Positions 43,158-53,705 of a stretch of DNA of 64,000 nt are shown here, piece by piece. Under the pieces are notes generated by a model. It was given only the letters and a program-made list of their open reading frames with translations, did not search any database and had not been told where the DNA came from. The stretch is from Hortaea werneckii (taxonomy: Eukaryota; Ascomycota; Dothideomycetes; Mycosphaerellales; Teratosphaeriaceae): assembly GCA_037044905.1 (NCBI GenBank), contig JBAOKB010000177.1:248001-312000 (forward strand), written 5' to 3'. Made by a program: the position numbers and the translations under genes. Each line of letters opens with the position of its first letter. Position 1 is the stretch's first letter.

Positions 43158-44339
43158 ATGGCGACCAACCTCCCCCAGCACGTCGACGTCGCTATTGTCG
43201 GGGCGGGACCGGCCGGTCTTGCTACCGCCTGCTCGCTTCGACAGGACGGCATCAAGGCCGTTGTCCTCGACGCAGCTCATGAACCCTCCCCCTTCTCCAA
43301 AGCAAGCATCCTACATTCCCGGACGCTAGAGGTTCTGGAGGACATCGGAGTCACCCAGACACTCCTCGGCCTGGGCGTAGTCATAACTTCCTTCAACGCC
43401 TGGAGCAGGAAAGCATGGCTCACCCGGCTGGAATTCACCAGGATGGACACCAAGTACCCTCTCACCCTCGGTCTGCCCCAGAGCGTCACCGAGAAAGTCC
43501 TGCTTGAGAGGCTCGCAGAGCTAGGAGGCACAGTAGTCCGCGACGCAACCGTGACTGCCCTCGCCAGCAACTGCGACGACACTCTCCTCGAGATCACCGG
43601 CTCCGCCGGCAGCAAATCCTACCTCTCGGCCAAATACGTGGTCGCCGCGGACGGCGTCCACAGCTCCATCCGCAAAATGCTCCGCATCCCTTTCGAAGGC
43701 GGCGACTACAGCGCCTCGATGATCGCCGCGGACGTGAAACTCCGCACCGCGGGGACCTTCTCCCTCGTGCCGGACGAAGCCTGCATCTGCTTCGGCAAAG
43801 ACAACTTCGCGCTCTTCATGGCCATCACGCCAGACGTCTGGCGGCTGCTTATGCCCCTGGAAAACGCCCCCAAGTCCCCAACGCAAGCCCAGATCCAGAC
43901 CTGGCTCGACGAACGGACACCGCCCGGCACCGCCAAAGTGAAGGAACTCCTCTGGTGCGACCGCTTCCGCACCCACCACCGCCAAGCCGCCCGCTACCGC
44001 GCCGGCCACGTCTTCCTCGTCGGCGACGCCGCGCACAGCTTCTCGCCCGCGGGCGGCCAGGGCATGAACTGCGGGATCCAAGACGGGCTGGCGGTGGCCC
44101 AGGTGCTGAAAGCCGCCGTCGTCGACGATGAGGATAGCGAGGCGGCGCTGGATCGGTACGAGCGCGTGCGCCGGCCTATCGCCAAGGGGATCATCCAGAT
44201 GACGCATCGGCTGACGGTCGTGGGCCAGTGGAAATCGGCTTGGGCCAAGTGGGCGCGGGATTGGTTTATTGGGGTTTTTATGCAGGTTGCTGGGGTTGAG
44301 GCCGGGGTTACGAAGCGGTTGGCCGCTTTCGAGGCTTGA
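43158..44339 (+). CDS. FAD-dependent aromatic monooxygenase
   Basis: Single exon, 393 aa. Class A flavoprotein hydroxylase. The Rossmann motif VAIVGAGPAGLATA occupies residues 11-24, followed by the acidic end of beta strand 2 (VVLDAAHE). ADGVHSSIRK is the DG motif, and GDAAHSFSPAGGQGMNCGIQDG from residue 289 is the GD motif that binds the FAD ribityl/pyrophosphate. No membrane segment or signal peptide. Length fits salicylate-hydroxylase-like and UbiH-like enzymes of about 400 aa. The substrate is probably an aromatic or polyketide-like compound but cannot be fixed. The downstream hydrolase on the same strand, 398 bp away, could act in the same small pathway. Confidence 0.9.
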   Translation: MATNLPQHVDVAIVGAGPAGLATACSLRQDGIKAVVLDAAHEPSPFSKASILHSRTLEVLEDIGVTQTLLGLGVVITSFNAWSRKAWLTRLEFTRMDTKYPLTLGLPQSVTEKVLLERLAELGGTVVRDATVTALASNCDDTLLEITGSAGSKSYLSAKYVVAADGVHSSIRKMLRIPFEGGDYSASMIAADVKLRTAGTFSLVPDEACICFGKDNFALFMAITPDVWRLLMPLENAPKSPTQAQIQTWLDERTPPGTAKVKELLWCDRFRTHHRQAARYRAGHVFLVGDAAHSFSPAGGQGMNCGIQDGLAVAQVLKAAVVDDEDSEAALDRYERVRRPIAKGIIQMTHRLTVVGQWKSAWAKWARDWFIGVFMQVAGVEAGVTKRLAAFEA

Positions 44340-44737
44340 CTATGTACTCTGTACTCTGTATTCGAGGGGAGTTTCCATGGTCTTTTTCCCCGTCCCTTTT
44401 TTTTTTTTTTTTTCTTTCTCTGGTTTAAAAGGGAGAAGAAAAGACAGGGCTCGCGGATTGTTGTCGATCATATGGTGGGGATCGCTTCCCGTAGCGTTGT
44501 ATGGTTCGCTGGAGGGCGTGTCCGAACTGGCAATCATGATTTACAAGAATTATTAGCCGAAAATCATGCATGTGATATGCAGGGAGCTCAGCTGAGACAC
44601 TTGCTTTATTTACTTGAGCTTCCTTCCCGTGAGCAAACGCCCGCAAGTTCCAGCTACTTACTTCCTTCTTGCTTCCGCCCTAAAAGAGAATGTATCTCCA
44701 ACCTACGCTTCAAGATATCCCAGCCAGCAATCACAGG
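44340..44737. other. Spacer with T17 run
   Basis: Contains a 17-base T run (44397-44413), 57 bp after the monooxygenase stop, then the promoter of the alpha/beta hydrolase. No gene. Confidence 0.5.
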
Positions 44738-45685
44738 ATGACTGCGGATCCGACCGTGCTCATCGTGCACGGCGCCTTCCACGTGCCCCAACACTTTGAG
44801 CATCTTGCCTCCCTTCTCCAGCAAGCGGGATATCGTGTCGAAGTCCCAGCTCTTCCTTCGGTTGGGATCGAGCAGGATCCGGGAAATGCGCTCAAGCTGG
44901 ATGCGAGATTCCTATGCGATAAGCTTGAGGCGCTTGTTCTAGGGGAGGGGAGAGATGTGCTTGTTTTGATGCATAGCTATGGGGGTCAGGTAATGATTTA
45001 TATGTTTTCATTCCGAAGAAGAGAAATGAAGGGGGGTCCCATATTTCTTGGTCTTCCCCCCTTCATTGTAAGGAACGAAAGGCTCTGATTTCATTTCTCT
45101 GACATACTTTGATAGTGCGGCAGCGAAGCCGTAGCAAGCTTCCTCGAACAACAACAAAAACAACGCCACCAACCTCACCCCACAACCTCGCGGCACACCA
45201 GCCACCGCCCCGGCTCAATCACCCGTCTCGTCTACCTCAATGCCCTGCTCCTCTCCCCAGACACCACATTCCACTCCACCTTCCCCCCGTCCCCCAACGA
45301 CACGCACCACCAACCCCCCGAAATCTCCCCCCAAGGCCTCATGACCCTCCCCCACTCCGTAGCACAATCCCTCTTCTTCAGCCCCGTTGTCCCTCCCGAC
45401 CTAGCCTCCTGGGCAACTTCTCTCCTTAGACCCCAGGCGGCTAGTATCGGGACCACGAAAGCGACGTATGGTGGGTTTGGATGGGCGAGGTACGGGCTGC
45501 CGGTGACGTATATAGGGAGTCGACGGGACCGAATGGTGGGGGTTGAGGTGCAGGAGAGTATGATTGGGAAGTTGAGGGGGCAGGGGGTGGAGGTGGAGGT
45601 GTGTTGGTTGGAGGGGGCGGATCATGGCGCATTTTTGACGCATGCGGAGGGGATTCGGGAGATTGTTGGGAGGTGTTGGGGGTAG
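44738..45685 (+). CDS. Alpha/beta hydrolase
   Basis: Exons 44738-44989 and 45116-45685 give 273 aa; the 126 bp intron has GTAATG and GATAG ends. The fold starts at once with VLIVHGAFHVPQHF (HG oxyanion motif). The nucleophile is Ser80 in MHSYGG, a G/H-x-S-x-G elbow. Candidate Asp222 (SRRDRM) and His254 (GADHGAFL) complete the triad. This resembles AB_hydrolase_6-type small hydrolases. An upstream in-frame ATG at 44690 would add 16 residues before the fold and is less likely but possible. No signal peptide. Lies just downstream of the FAD monooxygenase on the same strand. Substrate unknown. Confidence 0.85.
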
Positions 45686-46775
45686 AGAGTGTTCCTTTAC
45701 TTCCTTGTATCCTTTTTTTTTCTTTTTTTGTTTTTGTCCTTTTGCGCCGTTGACGAGGGAGGATGGGGGAGATCGCGATCTTTGAGAAAATATGGAAGCA
45801 GGGGGAGGGAAGTCCGCGGAATGGGCAGAAGACAAGGAAGAAGGCCGGGCAAAGTGAGCGGTAGATTGAGCTTGCCCAGCGAGATGAATCTGCTGTGGTT
45901 TGGGGTCGCTACAATAAATCTCTGTTTTGAACGGACACCTCCATTTTACGAAGCGACGGACTTTATACTGTGTGGCAATTCAGGGTTAGTATAGGGTTGA
46001 TTAGGGTTAACCCTTCCCTACCACCACTGCTACAATCACCATCCTATCGCAGCAACAACAACAATGCAACATCTGAATCACTGTCTACATACTCACTAAG
46101 GACCCTATTAATACATCGTTTAGTTTGAGCTTGAGTGCCTGCATATACTGCACTAGTGTGCTATACTCAATTGTGGCCACAATCTTCGAACAATCGTCAC
46201 TACTCGGAGATGGAAAACGATTCTCTCAATGTGAATTCAAAAACATTTTTTAGTTCGAAATGTCTACCGGTTGATTTTCCGTCTGATAAGGGCTGCATAC
46301 GCCCGGCGAAAGTGACAGGACACGTACACATGCACGGACACGCACAGTACTTCTTAGAGACTTAAGGCCAACATCTCTTCTGCTTTCTAAGCCCGGTAGT
46401 AGAAGCCGTCCAGCTGATGTTAGCATATAACATGCAAGTGACTGTCGAGAGAGACTGTGCCACCGGTGCCAATTTCGATCTGAATCCCCCTCACATGTAG
46501 AGTGAATGATTAAAAGATCACACCAAAACTCCGCCAAGAACTTGACCTGTCTCATGTAGAAGGAAGTTGAAGTTCTGACTCGACTGTCTAAATGGACCCC
46601 CCCCCCCCCCCCCCCCCCCCCCCCCGAGAACAAGAGATGATGATGCTGAAGCGAGGAACGATTTCACATACCCTGGACCAAAAAAGCGCATAAGACATTT
46701 GGAAATTACCGTCCCATTAACTACCTAGAACCAACCACCCCCCCTCCCACTCAGCAAAGCAACATCTCGCCTTCT
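45686..46775. other. Convergent intergenic region with telomere-like motifs and C29
   Basis: Between the 3' ends of the hydrolase (+) and the Ppo oxygenase (-). It holds T-rich sequence after the hydrolase stop, three AGGGTT motifs at 45982-46008 including the 12 bp palindrome AGGGTTAACCCT at 46003-46014, and a C29 tract at 46597-46625. No gene is supported. Confidence 0.6.
46597..46625 (-). repeat. Poly-C tract, 29 nt (poly-G on the Ppo sense strand)
   Basis: 29 uninterrupted C on the plus strand, about 150 bp downstream of the Ppo stop codon, so the sense transcript would read G29. Confidence 0.9.
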
Positions 46776-49700
46776 CTACTCATCATACTCCAACGTAAGC
46801 GTAGTAGGAATAGGCGACAACTGCGAATTAGCATCAAGATACTGGCGCATCTTGACGCCCGCAACATCATGTTCGACTGTAGTAAAATGGCCCTGCCTCC
46901 CAGACGCCCTCCTCAGATTCCTCAACTTGAAAACCTCCTTCAGCGTCGCCGCGATCGAAGGCCCGACCAACCGGGCGCCGAAACAGAAGTGCAGTCCGTG
47001 GCCCAGGAGCGTGTAGTCCTTGAAAGGACGGTGGGGGTCGAGCTTCTCCGGGGCAGGGAACGCGAGGGGATCCATGGCGGCTTTGGAGGTGGCGATCAGG
47101 ATCATCTGGTCCTGTTTGACGGGGACGGGCCCGCGGTTGCCGTCCATGACGATCGTGTCGCGGGTGGCGACGCGGGGGAGGCCGGGCACGACGCCGGCGT
47201 GCCGCATGCCTTCGTACACGAAACCCTGGAGCTCGCGGTCCGAGACCGGGTCGTCGGTGTGCGCCAGCTCGATGATGCGGGATTTGTATTGCTCGTAGCC
47301 TGGGCTGAGGTAGAGATCGATGAGGAGGGAGGCTTGCTGGGTGATGTTGCCGGCGACGGGGGCGCCCATGCCGATGCAGTCGCCTACCAGGTCGCCGATG
47401 GGGAGGTTGGTGTCGTTGAGCGCGTGGAACATGCGGTCTGCTTGGGGGCCGACTTCGTACGCGGTATCTTTGGCTAGCCAGTCGACGAAGCGCTCCTTAA
47501 GCCCTTGTTGGGTCCGCAGGTGGCCTTCGAGGATGCCCCGGAGGACAGGCGCGACCTTCATAGAGACATCGCGCAATTTCCACTCGGCGGCCGGAAGGAT
47601 GTTGAAGCTCTGGTACATGAAGAGGACAAGGTAAATGTCGAAGAGCTCAGGGATAGAAAGCAGGCCATTGGGCGTCTCTTGCGTCTTTAGTGGGATAGCG
47701 AAGCGCTCAGCAAGCCACAGAATAGGCGTCACGTTCGTGACATCCCGAACGATATCGATGGAGCGTCTGTTGTCGGAATATTTCAGAGAGCTGTCCTTAA
47801 TAAGTCGAGAGACGTTCGAGCGGAAGAATTTGGTGACATTGGCCTCGAAGCCGTCCTCGAAGAAGACTTTGTGAAGGATGTTGGAGCGCTCGTTGTGCTT
47901 GTGGGTCTCGTCCCATCCGAGCATGAACTCGTGGCCATCTGTGCAGTTCTTCACTGCGGCCTGGTACATGACTCGGAAGTTTTCGCGATCTTCAAAGACC
48001 CTCTTGCAGCCATCTTGCGTGTGTACGGCGGCCAGTGACCTGTCGCTTGACGGCCGCTCGAAGTCGTACTTGTGCGCGACTTCATTCCCTTCCAGAATCT
48101 CCCTAGCAGCCTTAGGCGTGTAGAAAGGTAGCAATGCGTATGCAGAGGTACCTGTCCAGGCCACCGGCAGGCCAGTGTAGAGAAGCTTAGGTAACATCCC
48201 GCCATATGACCCTGGTTGCAGAGTGCTAATCGCACCAACGCCCCAGTTGGTTAGGGTGGTGCTGTTGAAGTCGTAACTGAGGAACCGATCACCGCGGACA
48301 AGAGCAACAGCATCATCCAGGATCCCTCGTCCCGTAGTCTGACCTGGACAGACGCCTGAGCCGGGCATTGGTGGTTTGGTTGTTTCCGCCATGAGGCCTG
48401 GGTAAAGCTCCAGGTTGTCTATGTGGCCATACAGAAGCTCCGCAGCACGAGCAGTCTCCTTGTCAGGATTCCAGTCCTCGAAGCTCTCATACTCCTTCAG
48501 ATTCAGATACCGCCGGAACTCATTCATGGTACAAACGTTGAAAGCGTTTCGCGCCTGCAACTGGCCAAGGACATCCACGACTTTCAGACTCGCCGGGGTC
48601 CCATGAGCTCCAAAGGCATGGGCAGGCTCTTCAATACAGTCTTTGATGATCTCGGCCAGGCCCACATCACTGAACCTGCCGTCTGCTCCTCTCTCAAGTC
48701 CGCCGAAAGTCCACTCTTTGGGAGCTTTAGACATTAACTTATGGCCTTCCACCTTAAGCACCTTATGGAACATCTCTGGTGTCATGTCGTCGATCGAGCC
48801 GAGCTCAGGCAAGCTCGATCGGATCAGGTCCTCCATCCAATCTGCATCAGCAGCGCTCAATGCGGCATGCCAGTGGTACAGGACCGCAAACTCGACTGAT
48901 ACCACATTGCCAGTGCCTCTCTCGGTGCGAGTGTTGCCGCCCTTGATTTCCGCTCCAAGGTTGAGCGACCATTCTGAATCGGCACGAGGAGTGTTGAGAA
49001 TGGCAGCCACATAATCCCTCAGCACTACCGTCGCGAAGAACCCCACGTTGATGTTCCTCGCGAGTTGGAAGATATCCTCATCTTGCCATGCCCTCTCAGG
49101 CACGCTTAGAACGTCCCAGTCACGGTATTTGCCTTCTTCGTTGATCGAGTACAGCGACTCTGCTATGCTGTTGTGGTTTCGCGAGAACAAGACGAGGAGA
49201 GCAATCACACCCGGAGGCATGAGCATAATCCTTTCCGATGCAACCGAATCGGGGAAGATCTTGCCCATCTCGTATGTTCGCACTCGCTGCTGCTCTTTCT
49301 CGGTGTTGCCATAGAGCGTGCTCAGATCGACATAGCTAGACGTCTCGTTGACCCAGGGATCGGACCGAGAGGTTTGGAAACATTCGTGGATGACGATCGT
49401 TGCGAAGGAGAAGAAGAGGCGGTTCAAACCGCTTGGGTGCTCACGGAATGGGCCATTGCGCTTGAGCAATTGCTCGAAGACGAGCTCTGGGTCTGGAAGG
49501 TTCGGGCCTTTTGGCTTGAGAGGCGGTACGCTTCTGCTGTAAGGAGTGCCAGCCTTGCCCATCTCGGGGAGCCAAGGATTGTTGTTGCCTCCATCGTGTC
49601 GCCGGTATTTCACTGTCGGACCAGCAAGTGTAGCTGGAGGATGAGGCAGGTCCTGGTACAGCATCGTGATAAACTGATCGGAGAATTGTTTGGCCAACCC

Positions 49701-49967
49701 GCTATTGGGCGGCAGCGACTGAAGCATCGAGACGCCATGCTCAAGCAGGAGCTCTTTGTCGTCCAATGGCTCGCCAGAGGCTATGGTAGTCAGGCCTTGG
49801 CCCAATGTCCTGTAATCCTTCAGGTCTAGATGGCGGAGATCGTGAAGGATAGATGTCTGCTCGCCATCAGCAACTCCATTGGCCTGGCCATCTGTCTTGT
49901 GGTCAGGTGCTGTCGAGGGCTTCTGCGTGATCTTGTCGACCAGCGTGCCGACCTTCTCCAAAGCCAT
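46776..49967 (-). CDS. ppoA: Psi-factor-producing fatty-acid oxygenase (Ppo/linoleate diol synthase family)
   Basis: Single exon, 1063 aa from the ATG at 49967. A fused dioxygenase-P450 enzyme that makes hydroperoxy- and dihydroxy-fatty acids acting as fungal oxylipin signals. The N-terminal heme-peroxidase/dioxygenase half has the distal His194 in IVIHECFQTSR, then SSYVDLSTLYGN, and YHWHAAL with the radical-forming Tyr364 and proximal His367. The C-terminal P450-like half retains the heme-thiolate Cys995 in GHGLHFCFGARL, as PpoA-type diol synthases do, so both steps should work. The open frame extends further upstream without an ATG; 49967 is the first ATG and family similarity (LRHLDLKDYRTL) begins soon after. 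Divergent from the DUF2235 lipase-like gene. Confidence 0.93.
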   Translation of the reverse strand: MALEKVGTLVDKITQKPSTAPDHKTDGQANGVADGEQTSILHDLRHLDLKDYRTLGQGLTTIASGEPLDDKELLLEHGVSMLQSLPPNSGLAKQFSDQFITMLYQDLPHPPATLAGPTVKYRRHDGGNNNPWLPEMGKAGTPYSRSVPPLKPKGPNLPDPELVFEQLLKRNGPFREHPSGLNRLFFSFATIVIHECFQTSRSDPWVNETSSYVDLSTLYGNTEKEQQRVRTYEMGKIFPDSVASERIMLMPPGVIALLVLFSRNHNSIAESLYSINEEGKYRDWDVLSVPERAWQDEDIFQLARNINVGFFATVVLRDYVAAILNTPRADSEWSLNLGAEIKGGNTRTERGTGNVVSVEFAVLYHWHAALSAADADWMEDLIRSSLPELGSIDDMTPEMFHKVLKVEGHKLMSKAPKEWTFGGLERGADGRFSDVGLAEIIKDCIEEPAHAFGAHGTPASLKVVDVLGQLQARNAFNVCTMNEFRRYLNLKEYESFEDWNPDKETARAAELLYGHIDNLELYPGLMAETTKPPMPGSGVCPGQTTGRGILDDAVALVRGDRFLSYDFNSTTLTNWGVGAISTLQPGSYGGMLPKLLYTGLPVAWTGTSAYALLPFYTPKAAREILEGNEVAHKYDFERPSSDRSLAAVHTQDGCKRVFEDRENFRVMYQAAVKNCTDGHEFMLGWDETHKHNERSNILHKVFFEDGFEANVTKFFRSNVSRLIKDSSLKYSDNRRSIDIVRDVTNVTPILWLAERFAIPLKTQETPNGLLSIPELFDIYLVLFMYQSFNILPAAEWKLRDVSMKVAPVLRGILEGHLRTQQGLKERFVDWLAKDTAYEVGPQADRMFHALNDTNLPIGDLVGDCIGMGAPVAGNITQQASLLIDLYLSPGYEQYKSRIIELAHTDDPVSDRELQGFVYEGMRHAGVVPGLPRVATRDTIVMDGNRGPVPVKQDQMILIATSKAAMDPLAFPAPEKLDPHRPFKDYTLLGHGLHFCFGARLVGPSIAATLKEVFKLRNLRRASGRQGHFTTVEHDVAGVKMRQYLDANSQLSPIPTTLTLEYDE

Positions 49968-51091
49968 TAGTTCGAGTGGAGTTACCGCCTCTCGAGGATA
50001 TGCGGAATGGTCAAGGGGAGGAGTAAGAGACGGAGGAAAGACTGATGGGGACTGAAGGACCAAATTATCTTACCAAGAGAGAGAGAGCATGCCTTTCGCT
50101 TGGAGCCCATAGAGATCTGCTTACCACGCTCCTCTCAAGCTACAGCACGACCGTTAGACATACCAACCCGTACAGTCGCCCATGACGTGTCGCCTCGCGC
50201 ACTCTTGCGCCGGTAGTGCTATGCGGAAGGCCACCGGACAGTGACAGCGGTGGACTGTATATCAGTGCAACTACCTGGAAAGGCAAGCGCAAGGTCAAGC
50301 GTGCAGCTTGCTACTCCGTTTGGCGGAACTGATCATCATAACGGCGTCTCAATCTGGTCAATCATTTGCTGCGTCGATGAGCCAATCGTATAGAATCGAT
50401 GTGGTATGACATCGAATATTGAGCCCTGCAGAATGCTAGCGACACTAGAGAGGACGGAATGGCATTGAGTTCGGACGATTGCTTGGGTATTTGCCGTGAT
50501 AGTCCTTCGCTTGGATGCCGTAGCAGAAGACGCAGACAGCTCATCTTCGCACGACGCTGCCTGTCGAGAACAAGGAGAGGATTGAGTAACTACAACACGC
50601 ACATCTGTGCGAGTCGTCCTGTTGTAGCTTGACAGGTGTAATGTGTCAAACACGACCAGGAGCGGAAGGAGTGGAGAGATCAGCGTGGATCGGCAAGATG
50701 GCAGGCGATCCCGACCCGGGCCGGCGTCCCAAACTCTCGGACTGAGCGGCCACGACAGACCACGCTCCTCCTCATCATCGCCACTATACACCGCGCGGTC
50801 TCAACGTCTGCTTGACTTCTTCGCGTAATTGCTGGCCACTACAGTACGGAAACATGCTTCCGCCCACATGTCCCTCGAATGCTTCCCTTTCCGGTAGTTG
50901 CAGAGGCCGCCATACTGCAGACCCTGCATGCACATGAGGTGGGTTAATGCTATACCAGTCCATTTCCTTTGCCCTGCAACTCCCCAATTCACGCTCTCTA
51001 CCATCTGTCCCGTGCTTCCAATCGCCTAGTGTCTGCTTTGTGAGACGAGCCTTCCCGCTCGACCTGCTGCTGCTGCTGCTGCTCCTCCACC
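49968..51091. promoter_or_regulatory. Divergent promoter of Ppo oxygenase and DUF2235 gene
   Basis: About 1.12 kb with no supported gene. A minus-strand frame of about 150 codons at 50336-50791 lacks an ATG start and domain support. A (CTG)n run lies at about 51064-51083 just before the DUF2235 start. Confidence 0.5.
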
Positions 51092-52793
51092 ATGGGCAAG
51101 GTCTCGCCATGGGCGTCGTCTTGCAAATATCCCATGCAGACAGGTCCTGCACCGCAGCCCCTCCCCACTGACAGATTACCCCGGGACATTCGCGCAGTCC
51201 GAGATGCCGCGTCCTACAGACCATCTGGCCGCACGATCGTGGTGTGCTTGGATGGCACGGGAGACAAGTTTGATAACGATAACAGCAACATTGTCCACTT
51301 GGTTGGCTGTTTAAAGAAAGATGATCCAGGGCAAGTGACTGTGAGTTCAGAGCCATCTCGTCCTAATGTACTCCTCAGGAAACGACAAATAACAATAAAG
51401 AAAAAAAATAAAAAACGAAAAAGACAAAACAAAACAAAACTGACACAATTCACAGTACTACCAGTCTGGTATCGGGACCTACGACGGAGGCGGCCTAACC
51501 AACGGCGTAGCAGCCGCCTTCGACATGGCCATCGGTAGCGGGCTAGGGGTGCACATCCGGGATGCCTACAAGTTCCTAATGCAGACCTACCACGAAGGCG
51601 ACAAGATCTGTCTCTTCGGCTTCTCACGCGGCGCCTACACGGCGCGCTGTCTGGCAGGCATGATCCACAAGGTCGGGCTGCTCCCGGCCCATAACTCCGC
51701 GCAGCTCCCGTTCGCGTACGAGTTCTATAAGGACGACACGCCGCACGGCTGGATGATGAGCGGCGAGTTCAAGCGCACCTTCTGTACGGATGTTAATGTC
51801 TACTTTGTCGGCGCGTTCGATAGCGTGGCCAGCGTGGGCTTTATCCCGAGGACGTTGCCGCTTAGCAGTACCCCGTTCAACAAACCCTTGTATTTCCGGC
51901 ATGCCATGGCGCTGGACGAGCGACGAGCGAAGTTCAAGGTGGCGCGGTATCAGGACCGCGAGCATATCGATCCGGTCGCGGACGAAACGCCTTCGATAGG
52001 CGCCATCCACGAGCAGCCAGAGGGAGCAGTCCGCCGTTTCTCCGAGGACCTTGGAGCGGACCTGCTCGACGAGAAAGACGAAGTCTTCCACGACGCGGAA
52101 GAAGTCCAGAACACCGACATCCTGGAAGTCTGGTTCGCAGGCTGCCACGCCGACGTAGGGGGCGGGGCCGTAGGGAACGACGTCCGACATAAGCTGTCCC
52201 AGATCCCGCTACGCTGGATGCTGAGACAGTGCTTCGAATGCGACACGGGCATCACCTTCCACACTCACCGTCTCGCCGAAGAAGGCATCGACGTGCACAC
52301 CCTCTGGCCCCACTACACGAAACTCGAACAACCGCTCGTGGACCCCCCGCCACATATTGTCGAGAAATACGAGAAAGGCGAACTAGGCCATATCCGGCGC
52401 CGACGCGCCGCTTTACAGTCCTCGAAACGCTACGATGGGCAGGACCACTACAAGCTTCGGATCTGGAAGGACGAGAAAGAAGGTATCCCCGCGGACCACT
52501 GGGTCCCCGAGCAAGTGGAGGACTACTTCGACTCGCTGCAACCCATCAACGACCAGCTGGACGTCGCGAAAGGGTGGTGGGTGTTAGAATTCCTGCCCGT
52601 GGAGGTGAAGTTGCAGAATGCTTCGCAAGACGAGTGGACGACGCGGTGGGCGCAGAATTGGGGCATGTTTCGCCCGGTCATGGAGTCGGATCCGAATCTG
52701 CATTGGACGGTGAGGCAGCGGATGAAGAATCAGGCGGGTTATCAGGTTAGGGTGCGGACGAACCGGGATGTAGCCTGGAGGATCTGTGTCTGA
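51092..52793 (+). CDS. DUF2235 (Tle1-like) alpha/beta hydrolase
   Basis: Exons 51092-51340 and 51456-52793 give 528 aa; the 115 bp intron has GTGAGT and TTCACAG ends and is A-rich. The domain starts at TIVVCLDGTGDKFDND, followed by YYQSGIGTYDGGG, the nucleophile elbow GFSRGAYTAR with Ser140, VYFVGAFDSVASVG, and EVWFAGCHADVGGG with His314. These are the hallmarks of DUF2235, the fold also used by bacterial Tle1 phospholipase effectors and common in fungi with unassigned roles. No signal peptide is seen, so it should act inside the cell. The start ATG is in an excellent context (CACCATGGG). The neighbour across the shared promoter is a fatty-acid oxygenase, which suggests but does not prove a lipase role supplying substrate. 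Confidence 0.87.
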
Positions 52794-53705
52794 GTAGGTC
52801 GTCGGGATGTCTGGGATGAGCGGTCTATCCCGGGGGAGAAAGACAGTCGTCCCATGTGTTCCTGGTTCATACCAATACCTGTTCATGTTTAGGAAGTGGC
52901 CTGACGCGCCATCACTATTGCACTTTTCATCTGGCGTGCATGATTTCGGCCATCATCCCAAACAACCGCAGAACATAAGGCTTACGTCCTCGACCTCCAA
53001 TTGATTATAATAATCATCACGAAATTACTACCCATCCTCCAAGTCTCGATCGACGTGTGGAGATTACCTTCCCCAAGCTTCGCTTGACGTAAAGGTATAT
53101 CTGGTAGTAACTATACCTGAGCGTCCGCGCGCGTCAGCCTGTCCAATCTTGAGGATCTTGCTTGCATCATATGAAATTAAATCTCCTACGGGACATCGGG
53201 ATTCGCTGCAGCTCAACGGTTCCTATAGCTGCAGAAAGACTGCTATTGCTTGTGCCCGTACCGACTTTGTGTGAATGAAGTCGGAAGCTCATCGCAATCT
53301 CTCTCTGCTCCGAAAAACCCTAACCAGATTGTGAAGAGCATTTTCTCTGGGTTTAACAGAACCCTAATACATTCTGAGTTTTCGCTGCCATTGTTCGAAC
53401 CTTGAGTTTAAGCTGGGGCGGGAGCAGCAGCTCCTATCAAAACCTTGTTTCGATCAAGCTGCCAAACGGAGTAGAAACACGTTTCGAATGAGACGTGAAA
53501 GTTTCGAGTGGAAAAGATGTTGGAAGCCGAAAGGTGGACGAATATGTACATGTACATTTCTTGTTTTACACAGTTTGTGTCCTAAAAGAAAAAAAAGGAA
53601 GACCCCTCCCATTGACAAAATTTGATGAAGTATCGACAACAAATATTACGAAAAGATTCTATATCCAATTTCTCTCATGTCCGTAAGTGCTGTCGTCGAA
53701 GACGC
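52794..53705. other. Convergent intergenic region with two teloboxes
   Basis: Between the 3' ends of the DUF2235 gene (+) and the tyrosinase gene (-). AACCCTAA occurs twice in the same orientation at 53316-53323 and 53360-53367, 44 bp apart. No protein-coding gene is seen. Confidence 0.55.

Noticed and set aside
45982..46014. Telomere-like AGGGTT motifs as a telomere or chromosome end
   Set aside because: Only three imperfect units within ordinary gene-containing sequence; at most an interstitial telobox.
49968..50063. Upstream continuation of the Ppo frame
   Set aside because: No ATG before 49967 in this stretch, and I could not find a first exon with an in-phase splice join.
50336..50791. 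151-codon minus-strand frame in the Ppo/DUF2235 spacer
   Set aside because: Begins without ATG, has no domain or bias, and lies in a promoter region.
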